Part shown: positions 48,642-57,059 of the stretch, one piece after another
Layout: every line of letters starts with the position of its first letter
How positions within the stretch are numbered: the first letter of the stretch is position 1
Origin: Amycolatopsis sacchari
GTDB lineage: Bacteria > Actinomycetota > Actinomycetes > Mycobacteriales > Pseudonocardiaceae
Length of the DNA: 64,000 bases
Assembly (NCBI RefSeq): GCF_900114035.1
Contig: NZ_FORP01000011.1
Location: 124,001 to 188,000, forward strand
Reading direction: 5' to 3'
Made by a program: the position numbers and the translations under genes
The notes under the pieces: model-generated
Databases searched by the model: none
Seen by the model: only the letters and a program-made list of their open reading frames with translations
Told to the model about the DNA's origin: nothing

Positions 48642-50143
48642 GCACCCCCGTGTCGTCGCAGGCCGTCATCGAGGACCCCCGCCGGCGCCGCGCCGTCCTC
48701 GTCGCGGTGTGCGTCGCGCTGATGGCGGTCATCGCGTCGGTGTCCGGGCTGGGCGTCGCGCAGCCGCAGCTCGCCCTCGAGTTCGACGCCTCGCAGAGCA
48801 CCGTGCTGTGGTTCATCAACAGCTACGCCATCGCCCTCGCCGCACTGCTGCTCCCGCTCGGCGCGGTCGGCGACCGCTGGGGCCGCAAACCCGTGCTGCT
48901 CACCGGTCTCGCGGTCTTCGGCGTGTCGAACGCCGCCGCGGGCCTGGCCCCGGCGGCCGAGGTCATGCTCGCCGCCCGCGTGCTCAGCGGCGTGGGGGCG
49001 GCGATGATCATGCCGGTCACTCTCGCCGTCATCACGTCCACCTTCCCCGCGGAGGAACGCGCCAAGGCGATCGGCGTCTGGACCGGCGTCGCGGGCGGCG
49101 GCGGGATCCTCGGGATGTACCTGTCCGCCGTCCTGGTCGACGTGGCGAGCTGGCGGTGGCTGTTCGCGCTGCCCGTCGCGCTCGTGCTCGTCGCCGCCGT
49201 CATGACGGTGCGGGTGGTCCCCGCCTCCCGCGAGCGGACGGAGCACCGGTTCGACGTGGTGGGCTCGCTGACCTCGATGGTCGCCGTGCTCGGGCTCATC
49301 TTCTTCCTCCACGAAGGGCCCGAGCGGGGCTGGGGCGAACCCGTGACGCTGCTGAGCCTGCTCGTGGGCGCTGTGGCCACAGCCGCTTTCGTGGCTTGGG
49401 AGCTGCGGCAGCAGGCGCCGCTGCTCGACGTCCGGCTGTTCGCCGAGCGCGGGCTGTCCAGTGGTTCGGTGACGCTCCTGGCGGTGTTCGGGGTGCAGGC
49501 GGGGATTTCCGTCGTGCTCTTCCCGTACTTCCAGGCCGTACTCGGCTGGTCCGGCCTGGTGGCCACGCTGGGGCTGATGCCGATGGCGCTGCCGATGATG
49601 TTCGCCTCCGGCCTCGCGCCGAAGGTGGCCGCCCGCCTCGGCGCACGGTCCACAATGGCCACTGGGGTCCTCCTCGGCGGCGTGGGCCTGGCGCTGATGG
49701 CGACGTTCGTCTCCGTCGACGCCGGCTTCCTCTCGATCTTGCCCGGCATGGTGGCGATGGGGCTCGGCATGGGCCTGTCCATGACCCCCTCGACCGAGGC
49801 CATCACCTCGGCGCTGCCCCGCGAGCGGCAGGGCGTCGCGTCCGCGCTGAACGACGTGACCAGGGAGTTCGGCACCGCGCTCGGCGTCGCCCTGCTCGGC
49901 GCGGTACTGGCGGCGGGCTACCGCGACGCGATCGACCCGCGGCTGGGCGGCGTCCCCGGGCCGGTCGCGGATGCCGCGAGGGCGGGCGTCGCCAACGCGG
50001 TCGCGGCCGCCAGGGACACCACCCTCGTCCGCGCCGCGCAGGAGTCCTTCGTGCACGGGTGGCAGCAGGCCATGTGGTCCGGTTTCGCGGTCATGGCCAT
50101 CCTGTTCTGCTACATCCTGTTCCGGGGACCACGGCGGGGCTAA
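48638..50143 (+). CDS. MFS drug exporter, DHA2 (14-TM, EmrB/QacA-like)
   Basis: A 501-aa polytopic protein with about 14 hydrophobic segments. The DHA2 hallmarks are L-W-F-I-N-S-Y-A-I-A-L-A in TM2, G-D-R-W-G-R-K in loop 2-3, and G-V-G-A-A-M-I-M-P in TM5. It exports drugs or metabolites in exchange for protons. Translationally coupled to the methyltransferase upstream. The 3' end overlaps the convergent 91-aa gene by 4 bp, with a small hairpin (50135-50139/50144-50148) across both stops. Confidence 0.9.
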   Translation: MSTPVSSQAVIEDPRRRRAVLVAVCVALMAVIASVSGLGVAQPQLALEFDASQSTVLWFINSYAIALAALLLPLGAVGDRWGRKPVLLTGLAVFGVSNAAAGLAPAAEVMLAARVLSGVGAAMIMPVTLAVITSTFPAEERAKAIGVWTGVAGGGGILGMYLSAVLVDVASWRWLFALPVALVLVAAVMTVRVVPASRERTEHRFDVVGSLTSMVAVLGLIFFLHEGPERGWGEPVTLLSLLVGAVATAAFVAWELRQQAPLLDVRLFAERGLSSGSVTLLAVFGVQAGISVVLFPYFQAVLGWSGLVATLGLMPMALPMMFASGLAPKVAARLGARSTMATGVLLGGVGLALMATFVSVDAGFLSILPGMVAMGLGMGLSMTPSTEAITSALPRERQGVASALNDVTREFGTALGVALLGAVLAAGYRDAIDPRLGGVPGPVADAARAGVANAVAAARDTTLVRAAQESFVHGWQQAMWSGFAVMAILFCYILFRGPRRG

Positions 50144-50415
50144 CCCCGGATCGCCGCCTGGTACGCCGCCAGCGCGTCCGCATCGTCGATGCTGCCGTGG
50201 TGGTGGTACAGGACGTGGGTGGCGTCGGCGTACTTGACGATGTCGCCGAAGGTGACGGTGACCAGGGCGGGGCCGTGGAAGACCCGGTCGTAGAGCGCGG
50301 TGATCGCCTCGCCGCCACGGAGGATGCCGCCGAGCGAGTTGTTCAGCTGCGCCAGCGGGTCGTGGGCCGGTTGCGTGAGGCGGGTCCCGAACGAGACGCC
50401 AAGCTGCCGTGTCAC
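50140..50415 (-). CDS. Small protein of unknown function
   Basis: A 91-aa protein from the GTG at 50415, which has AGGAG eight bases upstream. The sequence N-N-S-L-G-G-I-L-R-G-G-E-A-I-T followed by V-T-F-G-D-I-V-K-Y and H-H-H-G-S looks like a small alpha/beta protein, perhaps a short NTF2-like domain, but I do not recognise the family. It is divergent from the ArsR-type regulator gene, and the region between them has a 9-bp inverted repeat. Likely regulated by that protein. Confidence 0.6.
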   Translation of the reverse strand: MTRQLGVSFGTRLTQPAHDPLAQLNNSLGGILRGGEAITALYDRVFHGPALVTVTFGDIVKYADATHVLYHHHGSIDDADALAAYQAAIRG

Positions 50416-50429
50416 GAGAGCTCCTGGAA

Positions 50430-50475
50430 TGTTCGATGGAGGTCGGCCACAGGACCGTACGACAGTCATCGAACA
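50430..50475. promoter_or_regulatory. Separated inverted repeat in ArsR divergent region
   Basis: TGTTCGATG (50430-50438) and CATCGAACA (50467-50475), perfect 9-bp arms with a 28-nt spacer. They lie between the 91-aa gene start (50415) and the ArsR start (about 50502). Possible pair of regulator half-sites. Confidence 0.45.
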
Positions 50476-50501
50476 GTGCGCGAGCGCGCGGCTTGACGCA
50501 C

Positions 50502-50804
50502 GTGCACCCGCGGGACGTGCCACTGCAGGACGCGCTGACCGCGCTCGCGGATCCGGTGCGACGCACCATCGTGCGGAAGCTGGCCGGGCTGCCGGACTGG
50601 ACGAAAGCCTGCGGCACCTTCGAGCTGCCGGTCACCAAGGCGACCCGCAGCCACCACTTCGCGGTTCTGCGTGCCGCCGGGCTCATCGAGCAGCGCGACG
50701 AGGGACCCCGCCGCCTCAACCGGCTGCGCTACACCGAGTTCGACGAGACCTTCCCCGGCCTGCTCGACCTGGTCCTGGCCGAGCAGGCCACTCCCGGGAC
50801 GTGA
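50502..50804 (+). CDS. ArsR/helix-turn-helix family regulator
   Basis: About 100 aa. A winged helix of the ArsR type begins L-Q-D-A-L-T-A-L-A-D-P-V-R-R-T-I-V, continues to V-T-K-A-T-R-S-H-H-F-A-V-L-R-A-A-G-L-I and ends with a wing. No cysteine metal site of the classic ArsR/SmtB type is evident, so it may sense a non-metal ligand. The start is uncertain: GTG 50502 is used, and GTG 50517 or TTG 50493 are possible, as no clear ribosome binding site is present. The gene ends 3 bp from the convergent ACC deaminase gene. Confidence 0.78.
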   Translation: MHPRDVPLQDALTALADPVRRTIVRKLAGLPDWTKACGTFELPVTKATRSHHFAVLRAAGLIEQRDEGPRRLNRLRYTEFDETFPGLLDLVLAEQATPGT

Positions 50805-50807
50805 CAA

Positions 50808-51815
50808 CTAGAACAACGCGCTGTACCCGTTCAACGCGGGCTGTCCGCCCAAGTGCGCGTACAGCACCGTGGAGTCCCGGGGGATCTCGCCCCGGGACAC
50901 CAGATCCACCATGCCCGCGAAGGACTTCCCTTCGTACACCGGGTCGGTGATCATCCCTTCCGTGCGGGCCGCCAGCCGCATCGCGTCCACTGTGGACTCG
51001 TCCGGGATGCCGTACGTGCCGGCGTGGTAACGCTCGTCGAGTTCGACCTCGTCCTCGCGGAGCGCACGGTCCACACCGATGCTTTCCGCCGTGCGACACG
51101 CGATGCGGGTGATCTGGTCGCGGGTTTCCGCCGGCTTGGCCGAGGCGTCGATCCCCAGCACGCGCCGGGGACGGCCGCCGAGGGCGGCGAAACCCGCGAC
51201 CATGCCCGCCTGGGTGCTGCCGGTCACCGAGCACACGACGATCGTGTCGAAGAAGACCCCCAGTTCCCGCTCCTGCTCGGCCAACTCGAACGCCCACCGC
51301 GCGAAGCCCAATCCGCCGAGCGGGTGGTCGGAGGCCCCGGCGGGAACCGCGTACGGCTTGCCACCGCGCTCCTCGACGTCCCGCAGCGCCTGCTCCCAGC
51401 TCTCCTTGAACCCGATGCCGAACCCGGCGCGCACGAGCCGCACCTCGGCCCCGGCCAGCCTGCTGAGCAGGATGTTGCCCACCTTGTCGTACACCGCGTC
51501 CGGCCAGTCGACCCAGCTTTCCTGCACCAGCACGCACTTCAGCCCGGCCCGCGCGGCCACCGCCGCCACCTGCCGCGTGTGGTTCGACTGCACCCCGCCG
51601 ATCGACACCAGCGTGTCGCAACCCTGCGCGAGCGCGTCGGCGACGAGGTACTCCAGTTTCCGGGTCTTGTTGCCCCCGAAGGCGATCCCCGAGTTGCAGT
51701 CCTCCCGCTTGGCCCACAACGCCGCACCGCCGAGGTGCCGGGTGAGCCGTTCGAGCGGGTGCACCGGGGACGGGCCGAACAACAGCGGGTAGCGCGCGAA
51801 CGACTCCAGCGACAT
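50808..51815 (-). CDS. acdS: 1-aminocyclopropane-1-carboxylate (ACC) deaminase
   Basis: A 335-aa PLP enzyme that opens the ACC ring to 2-oxobutyrate and ammonia, lowering ethylene in associated plants. Lys50 in G-G-N-K-T-R-K binds PLP and Ser77 sits in Q-S-N-H-T. The residues that separate ACC deaminase from D-cysteine desulfhydrase are present: Tyr294-Glu295 (D-P-V-Y-E-G-K-S) and Leu322 (H-L-G-G). Length matches the family (about 337). It follows the GntR gene by 11 bp on the same strand, so that gene is its likely regulator in place of the Lrp-type AcdR of many proteobacteria. Confidence 0.9.
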   Translation of the reverse strand: MSLESFARYPLLFGPSPVHPLERLTRHLGGAALWAKREDCNSGIAFGGNKTRKLEYLVADALAQGCDTLVSIGGVQSNHTRQVAAVAARAGLKCVLVQESWVDWPDAVYDKVGNILLSRLAGAEVRLVRAGFGIGFKESWEQALRDVEERGGKPYAVPAGASDHPLGGLGFARWAFELAEQERELGVFFDTIVVCSVTGSTQAGMVAGFAALGGRPRRVLGIDASAKPAETRDQITRIACRTAESIGVDRALREDEVELDERYHAGTYGIPDESTVDAMRLAARTEGMITDPVYEGKSFAGMVDLVSRGEIPRDSTVLYAHLGGQPALNGYSALF

Positions 51816-51826
51816 GGGACTCCGTT

Positions 51827-52471
51827 TCAGTCGGCGAGCTCTTCCAGCTCGTGCCAGATCTCCGCCGTGACGCGGACCGCCGCCTCGACGTCCGCACCCC
51901 GGCAGGCTTCGATGAGCCGTTCGTGCCGCGCCACCGACTCCCGCGCGGCGGGCACGCTGAACCGCAGCCGCTCCAGCCTGCGGATCAGCGGCGTGTACCG
52001 GTCGATCGTCGCGGCCACCGCCCGGTTCCCGCAGGCCGTGATGAGCACGTCGTGCAGCTCGTCGTCCGCCCGCATCGCCTCGTCGGCGTCACCCGCGCGC
52101 ACCGCGGCGTCGAACCGCTGGTTCGCCTCGGTCATCGTCGCGAGGTGCTCGGCGGTCAGCTGGGGCACGCCGGTGCGGGCGGCCAGCTCGTGCATCGCCC
52201 GCACCACCGCCGCCGCGTCCCGCACCTCACCCGCGTCGATCGGGGTGACGCGCGTGTGGCTCTGCGGTTTCGCCCGCACCAGGCCCTCGTCGGCCAGCCG
52301 GGCGAGCGCGTCACGGACCGGGGCCCGCGACAGGCCGAGCCGCTCCGCCAGCTCGGCATCGCGCACGACACTGCCCGGCGGCAGCTCACCGCGGACGATG
52401 GCCTCGCGGATGAGCCGGTGGGCGGTCTCCCGCAGGAGGGGACGGCGGACGGGTTCGAGCACAACTGACAT
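51827..52471 (-). CDS. GntR family regulator (FCD type) of the ACC deaminase gene
   Basis: A 214-aa regulator. The winged helix spans about 12-75 ([29 protein letters not shown]). The FCD effector domain follows with H-E-L-A-A-R-T-G and D-D-E-L-H-D. The ATG at 52471 lies inside a perfect palindrome, so the protein probably represses its own expression and that of the ACC deaminase gene co-transcribed after it. The effector may be ACC, D-cysteine or another amino acid; this is inferred from the neighbour only. Confidence 0.87.
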   Translation of the reverse strand: MSVVLEPVRRPLLRETAHRLIREAIVRGELPPGSVVRDAELAERLGLSRAPVRDALARLADEGLVRAKPQSHTRVTPIDAGEVRDAAAVVRAMHELAARTGVPQLTAEHLATMTEANQRFDAAVRAGDADEAMRADDELHDVLITACGNRAVAATIDRYTPLIRRLERLRFSVPAARESVARHERLIEACRGADVEAAVRVTAEIWHELEELAD

Positions 52472-52483
52472 GTTAGATGTCAG
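52465..52483. promoter_or_regulatory. Operator palindrome over the GntR start codon
   Basis: CTGACAT (52465-52471) and ATGTCAG (52477-52483), perfect 7-bp arms with a 5-nt spacer. The left arm includes the regulator's ATG. Bound repressor would block initiation of the GntR/acdS transcript. Confidence 0.6.
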
Positions 52484-52726
52484 TGATCGGAAGTCAACAG
52501 CTCTGGCGTCCCGGTATTCGCCCGGGCGAGAAGGAGTTGGCCGACGCGGTGCGCACGGGGCCCGCTCTGGTGGTGCGGCCGCGCACGAGGTCGCCGCGAC
52601 GGTGATCGCGGCGAGTGAGTCCGATGTGGACATATCAGTGAGCTGCGGGGCCGAGATGTCCCGCTCGATCCAGACCGGGGCCCCGGCGGCGGCATCGTGC
52701 TCTTCGCCTGGCAGGACGTGGACAGA

Positions 52727-52752
52727 GGTCCGGCAGGTCACCCTGCCGGACC
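52727..52752. terminator. Terminator hairpin after Mn catalase gene
   Basis: Perfect 11-bp arms (52727-52737 and 52742-52752) around a TCAC loop, 6 bp beyond the Mn catalase stop on the minus strand. The rest of the 274-bp gap 52484-52757 holds no credible gene. Confidence 0.8.
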
Positions 52753-52757
52753 CCGTG

Positions 52758-53786
52758 TCACGAGTAGTCGTGCGTCTCGGCGATCTCGCCGTCCTTCTTG
52801 CGCACGACGTGCGTCACCCCGCGGTCCTTGGCCAGACGCCGGCCTTCCCGCTGCGCCTCGGCCTTCGTGTCACTCGCACTGGACGCCCGCTTGTTGCCCT
52901 CGACCTGGTTCTTCCAGCGGCCGTCACGCTCGCTGTAGAACGTCTGCACGTCACCCTCGGCGATCTCCGGCGCCGCGGTCGCGGACGTCGCGGGCGCGTA
53001 CGTCGCGAACAGCGCCGGGTCGGGTGCCGGGGCCGACGCGGGACCACCCAGCGGCTGGGGCTCCATCAGGTACTCCAGCTCGCGGGTCCACCCGCCCTCG
53101 GGCCCGTGGGGACCGTCGGACAGGTGCCAGATCGTGTGGTTGTGCTCCTGGTTCTCCTCGTCGAACAGGGCACTCGGCGCCACATCGGTTTCCAGGCCGT
53201 CCGCTTCGAGTTCCTCGATCGCCCGCAGCCACTGCTTCTGGTGCACCGTGTCGCGCGCCAGGTTGAACTTCAGCATCTCCTTGACGCCGGGGTCGTCGGT
53301 CATGTTGTACAACCGCGCGGTCTGCAACCGCCCCTGCGCCTCCGCCGCGGCGTTGGCCCGGAAATCGGCCAGCAGGTTACCGCTGGCCACGATGAACTTG
53401 CCGTTCCACGGATAACCGTTGGAGTCCGCGGGCAACGCACCCCCACCAGCGACGATGGCCTGCTGCGGGTCCATCCCGCCGATGACCGCCGCCATGACCG
53501 GGTCCTTGACCGCCTCCGCGGTCGCCGTGGCCGGGGCGCCTTCCAGCAGCCGCGCCACCATCGTCGCGAGCATCTCGACGTGCCCGATCTCCTCGGTGGC
53601 GGTGTCCATGATGAGGTCCTTGTACTTGCCCTCGATGCGGCAGTTCCACCCCTGGAACAGGTACTGCCACGTCACGGACAGCTCGCCGTACGCCCCGCCG
53701 ATGAGCTCCTGCAGCTTGTGCGCGAACACCGGGTCCGGCCGCTCGGGTTTCGCCTCGAACTGCAGGCGCTTGGTGTGCCGGAACAT
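52758..53786 (-). CDS. Manganese catalase with C-terminal DUF2188 domain
   Basis: A 342-aa protein. Residues 1-265 form a Mn catalase four-helix bundle with dimanganese ligands in the A-T-E-E-I-G-H segment and the N-L-A-R-D-T-V-H-Q segment. It breaks down hydrogen peroxide without heme. After an Ala/Pro-rich linker (about 255-285), the last 57 residues are a DUF2188-like domain (W-K-N-Q-V-E-G-N-K-R, A-S-D-T-K-A-E-A, and a K-D-G-E-I-x-x-x-x-D-Y end). The ATG at 53786 touches the stop of the upstream 80-aa gene. The long upstream frame is a shadow. Confidence 0.88.
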   Translation of the reverse strand: MFRHTKRLQFEAKPERPDPVFAHKLQELIGGAYGELSVTWQYLFQGWNCRIEGKYKDLIMDTATEEIGHVEMLATMVARLLEGAPATATAEAVKDPVMAAVIGGMDPQQAIVAGGGALPADSNGYPWNGKFIVASGNLLADFRANAAAEAQGRLQTARLYNMTDDPGVKEMLKFNLARDTVHQKQWLRAIEELEADGLETDVAPSALFDEENQEHNHTIWHLSDGPHGPEGGWTRELEYLMEPQPLGGPASAPAPDPALFATYAPATSATAAPEIAEGDVQTFYSERDGRWKNQVEGNKRASSASDTKAEAQREGRRLAKDRGVTHVVRKKDGEIAETHDYS

Positions 53787-54028
53787 CAGCTGACCGCCGG
53801 GCCGGACTCCGAGGTGCCCGACAGGTCCTTGAGGAACTCGTGGCACTGCTTGGCCCGCGCCGAGTCCTCCTCCATCACGCGGCGGAAGAAGTCGGCGATG
53901 TCCTGGCGCCCGGCGTTCTCCGCGTCGCGGACGTACTGGCCGTAGTCGTGCCCGGCCTTGAGCGAGTGGTACTGCACCGAGATGAGGTCGAAGCTGACGT
54001 CGTCGAAACCGGTCTCTCCGGTCGCCAT
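53786..54028 (-). CDS. Small helical protein upstream of Mn catalase
   Basis: An 80-aa protein from the ATG at 54028, preceded by GGGAGC. The main helix pair carries D-A-E-N-A-G-R-Q-D-I-A-D-F-F-R-R-V and E-E-D-S-A-R-A-K-Q-C-H-E-F-L-K-D-L. The spaced Glu/His residues recall half of a ferritin-like bundle. Its stop overlaps the Mn catalase start by one base (TGATG), so the two are co-translated and perhaps assemble together in peroxide defence. The family is not certain; an upstream ATG at 54070 is less likely. Confidence 0.68.
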   Translation of the reverse strand: MATGETGFDDVSFDLISVQYHSLKAGHDYGQYVRDAENAGRQDIADFFRRVMEEDSARAKQCHEFLKDLSGTSESGPAVS

Positions 54029-54087
54029 GGTGTGCTCCCTGTCGTCTCGCGGATGGGACGCTCCCGGCATACCCGGCCTCGCGGCGG

Positions 54088-55158
54088 TTACGCCTTCGTC
54101 TGCCCCGCGAGGAACGCGACCACTTCGGCGAAATCGCCGTTCCGCGCGAGCACGTCCCGCTGCCTAGCCGCACCTCCGCCGCGGGCCAGCACGTCGGCGA
54201 GCGTCTGCTCGGCGAACTCCTTCGCGCCGTCCTGCAACTGCGGCCGGACCTCGTCGAGCAGCCCGAGCAGCGTCTCGCCCGCCGGGCGCAGGCTCCGCGT
54301 CCGCGGATCGACGCACTGGCCCGCGAGCCCGTCCCGCGCGGCGCGCCACAGGTCGGCGCGCAGGACGTCCTGCGACACCGGTTCGGCGGTCTCGCCGCTG
54401 TCGAGCCGCGCGCGGGCGGTCGCCGCCAGGCCGTCCACGAGCACCGCGAGCAACGCGGCCTCCTCGGCGGTGGGGGCGACGTCGCACACCCGCACCTCGA
54501 CCGTCGGGTGCCGCGGCGACAGTCGGATGTCCCAGTACAGGTTCGCCGGGTCGAGCACCGCGCCCGACTGCGCCATGTCCCCGACGAGCGACTCGTAGTG
54601 CTCCGCCGACTCGGCGAAGGGCGGCGGCCCACCCGAGGGCCAGCGGGACATCGCCAGGTAGCGCCAGCTCGCGTAGCCGGTGTCGGCACCTTCCGCGAAC
54701 GGCGAGTTCGCGCTCAGCGCGAGCAGCACGGGCAGCCACGGCCGCAGGTGGTTGAGTACGCCGATCCCGGTTTCCCGGTCCGGCACCCCGACGTGGATGT
54801 GGCAGCCGCACACGTTGACGCTGTCCATCAGGCCGCGGAAGTGGTCGGCGATCCGCCGGTAGCGGGCACCCGGCGTCAGCCGCGCGGTGTCCTCCACCGG
54901 TGGTGTCCCGGTGGCGAGGAGGCGCAGCCCCTTCTCCGCGGCGCCCTCGACCAGTTGCCTCCGCTGGTCCCGCAGGCAGCCGAGCAGCTCGTCGACGTCA
55001 CCGCAGACCGGCGTGACCGACTCGACCTGGCACGTGACCAGTTCCGGCTGCAGTTCCTCGGGCGAGCCCCGGAGCACGGCCGGTGCCGCCGCCGCGGGTC
55101 TGCCCTCCGCGTCGACGAGCAGGAACTCCTCCTCGACGCCGAACGTGCGCTCGCTCAT
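54088..55158 (-). CDS. Glutamate-cysteine ligase-like carboxylate-amine ligase (GCS2/YbdK)
   Basis: A 356-aa GCS2-family enzyme. It has the N-terminal G-V-E-E-E-F-L-L-V-D, an E-L-V-T-C-Q-V-E-S segment for metal-ATP binding, C-G-C-H-I-H-V-G in the middle, and a V-E-V-R-V-C-D segment. It joins a carboxylate to an amine with ATP; actinobacterial members may make gamma-glutamyl compounds. The ATG overlaps the stop of the FAD/NAD(P)-binding gene (ATGA), so the two are coupled. It precedes the peroxide-defence genes on the same strand after 59 bp. Confidence 0.87.
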   Translation of the reverse strand: MSERTFGVEEEFLLVDAEGRPAAAAPAVLRGSPEELQPELVTCQVESVTPVCGDVDELLGCLRDQRRQLVEGAAEKGLRLLATGTPPVEDTARLTPGARYRRIADHFRGLMDSVNVCGCHIHVGVPDRETGIGVLNHLRPWLPVLLALSANSPFAEGADTGYASWRYLAMSRWPSGGPPPFAESAEHYESLVGDMAQSGAVLDPANLYWDIRLSPRHPTVEVRVCDVAPTAEEAALLAVLVDGLAATARARLDSGETAEPVSQDVLRADLWRAARDGLAGQCVDPRTRSLRPAGETLLGLLDEVRPQLQDGAKEFAEQTLADVLARGGGAARQRDVLARNGDFAEVVAFLAGQTKA

Positions 55159-57017
55159 GCGGCCTCCCCCAGAACGTCCTGCGCGATCGCGTCGGCGTCG
55201 CGGCGGAACGGGCTGTCCTGCCCGGGGCGGCCGGTGCCGACCTGGGTGAACCAGCGGGTGTTCTGGGTGACGACACCCAGCGCGTACAGGTCCGGATCGG
55301 CTTCGCCACGCGCGTCGAGCACGTGGAACGGCGAGTCCGTCACCGCGAGCCCACCGGTGGCGAACCGCTCCCCCGTCGCCGGGTCGACGTTGACGTATTC
55401 GCTGATCATCCCGTCGGCGAGCAGCTGCCGCAGCAGCGGATCACGGTCGCGGCTCAGGTCCGGCGCGGGCGCCCGGGCATCCAGCAGCACCCTCGCCTCC
55501 CGCCGCGAGCCCGCGACGTCCGGCGACTCGACGGCGAAACAGCCGTCCCCGCAGGAGAACTGCGCGCGGGGACCGGCCACTTCGACCAGTCCGGCGTCCA
55601 CAAGGGACACCAGCTGCTCGACGTGCTCGACCGGCGGTCCCGCCGACAGCAGGAAGTTCGCGGGCGCGAAGCGGGTGAGGAAGTCCTCCTGGGACTTGGG
55701 CAGCAGGCCGCCGAAGTCGACGATGCCGGGCAGCGCGGGACGCAGCGTCCGCATCATCTCCAGCGCCGCCTTGACCGGGCTGCCCTCCGGGCCCAGCTTC
55801 GAGGTCTCCACGTCCTCGGCGAGCAGCCGCCGCAGCTCGGCGCGGAACTCCACGGGGCTGCCGAAGGTCCGGCCCGCGAAGGGCCGCGCCAGCAGCTCGG
55901 GGCGCAATGGCGGCACGTCACCGAGCCCGAATGCCGCCAGCACCTTCCCCTTGCGGCGGGGGTCGAGCTCGCCCGCGTCGTCCGCCGTGGCGCCGAAGGC
56001 CTCCGTGAACGCCTCCACCGCACCGTGGCCGTCACGCAGGCGCAGCGTGCAGCGGTAGTAAGCGTGCTCGACCTCCGCCCACAGCAGCGGTTCGACCTCG
56101 GCGGCGAAGTCGAGCTTGGGGCTGCCGCGCTCGGCGGTCGCCCGCGCCCGCAGCGCCGCGACGCGCTCCTCGGTCAGCAGCACGGGGTTCGGCGCCAGCT
56201 CCGGCCGGTGCACCTGGGCACGGGCGAGGAAAGGCAGCCCGCTGCGGGAACCCGCGACGATGTGTGGCTCACGGCCGCTCGCGTGGTAGCGCAGGGTGCG
56301 GTCGGCGTCCCGCTCGAACCGGCCGCCGCGGCCGGTGGTCAGGGAACGCACGACGTCGTAGAACGTCAGGCCCAGCCCGCGCACCGCCACCGTGCCGCCC
56401 GCCGGGATCTCGTCCAGCGGCAGTTCGGCGGCGATCCCCGGGCCGAGGCAGCGCAGCCCGTGGCGGTCGGCGTGGCGGCGGAAGGCCAGTTCCGTCTCGT
56501 CCGGTTCGAGCGCGCTGTGCCCGGTGGTCAATACCGCTTTGTCGACGTGCAGATCGGGGCCGCCGTCGTCGATGCGCAGCCGCAGCCCCTGTGCGGCGCG
56601 GAACAACCCGATCGCGCGGCCCAGTATCGGCCGGACGCACACGCCTTCGGGGGCCAGGCGGCACAGCCGCTGGAAGAACTCGTGCAGGTAGGTGCCGTAG
56701 CGGGCGCGGCTCGGGTACTCGTCCGGCGCCAGCTGGTTCGCCGACCATTCGGCCAGCGAGTACGGCTCGTCCCCCGGCAGCAGCGGGTTGTCCGGGGAGT
56801 GCGCGGTCAGCTCGCCCGCGGTCGCGTTCGCCGCGAGCCACTCCGGCTGGCCCGACCGCCACACCCGCCCGGATCCGTGCTCGACGGGGTCCACCGCCCA
56901 GATCGTCACCGGCGTGCCGCCGCGGGCCCGCAACCGGAGGATGAGCCGTTCCAGCACGGACAATCCCCGCGGCCCGAGGCCGATGATCGCGACGGACAGC
57001 GGGCCGGAAGATCTCAT
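55155..57017 (-). CDS. FAD/NAD(P)-binding protein (NAD_binding_9 family)
   Basis: A 620-aa flavoprotein-like enzyme. The N-terminal dinucleotide fold is I-I-G-L-G-P-R-G at about 11-18, a pattern of the NAD_binding_9 (HcgF/lysine-monooxygenase-like) family. A second fold appears near residue 205 (V-A-V-R-G-L-G-L-T-F), and D-S-P-F-H-V near the C-terminus. It resembles N-hydroxylating or unspecified oxidoreductases. It is co-transcribed and overlapping with the GCS2 ligase, suggesting a two-step modification of an amino-acid-like molecule. Function unknown beyond cofactor binding. Confidence 0.8.
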   Translation of the reverse strand: MRSSGPLSVAIIGLGPRGLSVLERLILRLRARGGTPVTIWAVDPVEHGSGRVWRSGQPEWLAANATAGELTAHSPDNPLLPGDEPYSLAEWSANQLAPDEYPSRARYGTYLHEFFQRLCRLAPEGVCVRPILGRAIGLFRAAQGLRLRIDDGGPDLHVDKAVLTTGHSALEPDETELAFRRHADRHGLRCLGPGIAAELPLDEIPAGGTVAVRGLGLTFYDVVRSLTTGRGGRFERDADRTLRYHASGREPHIVAGSRSGLPFLARAQVHRPELAPNPVLLTEERVAALRARATAERGSPKLDFAAEVEPLLWAEVEHAYYRCTLRLRDGHGAVEAFTEAFGATADDAGELDPRRKGKVLAAFGLGDVPPLRPELLARPFAGRTFGSPVEFRAELRRLLAEDVETSKLGPEGSPVKAALEMMRTLRPALPGIVDFGGLLPKSQEDFLTRFAPANFLLSAGPPVEHVEQLVSLVDAGLVEVAGPRAQFSCGDGCFAVESPDVAGSRREARVLLDARAPAPDLSRDRDPLLRQLLADGMISEYVNVDPATGERFATGGLAVTDSPFHVLDARGEADPDLYALGVVTQNTRWFTQVGTGRPGQDSPFRRDADAIAQDVLGEAA

Positions 57018-57059
57018 GGCGGGGGAATACCAAGATTTCCCGGCGGCAAACCCCGGTGC

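Noticed and set aside
50853-53945. Open frame of 1030 codons on the plus strand
   Set aside because: Antisense to acdS, GntR and Mn catalase, all of which have full family motifs; shadow frame.
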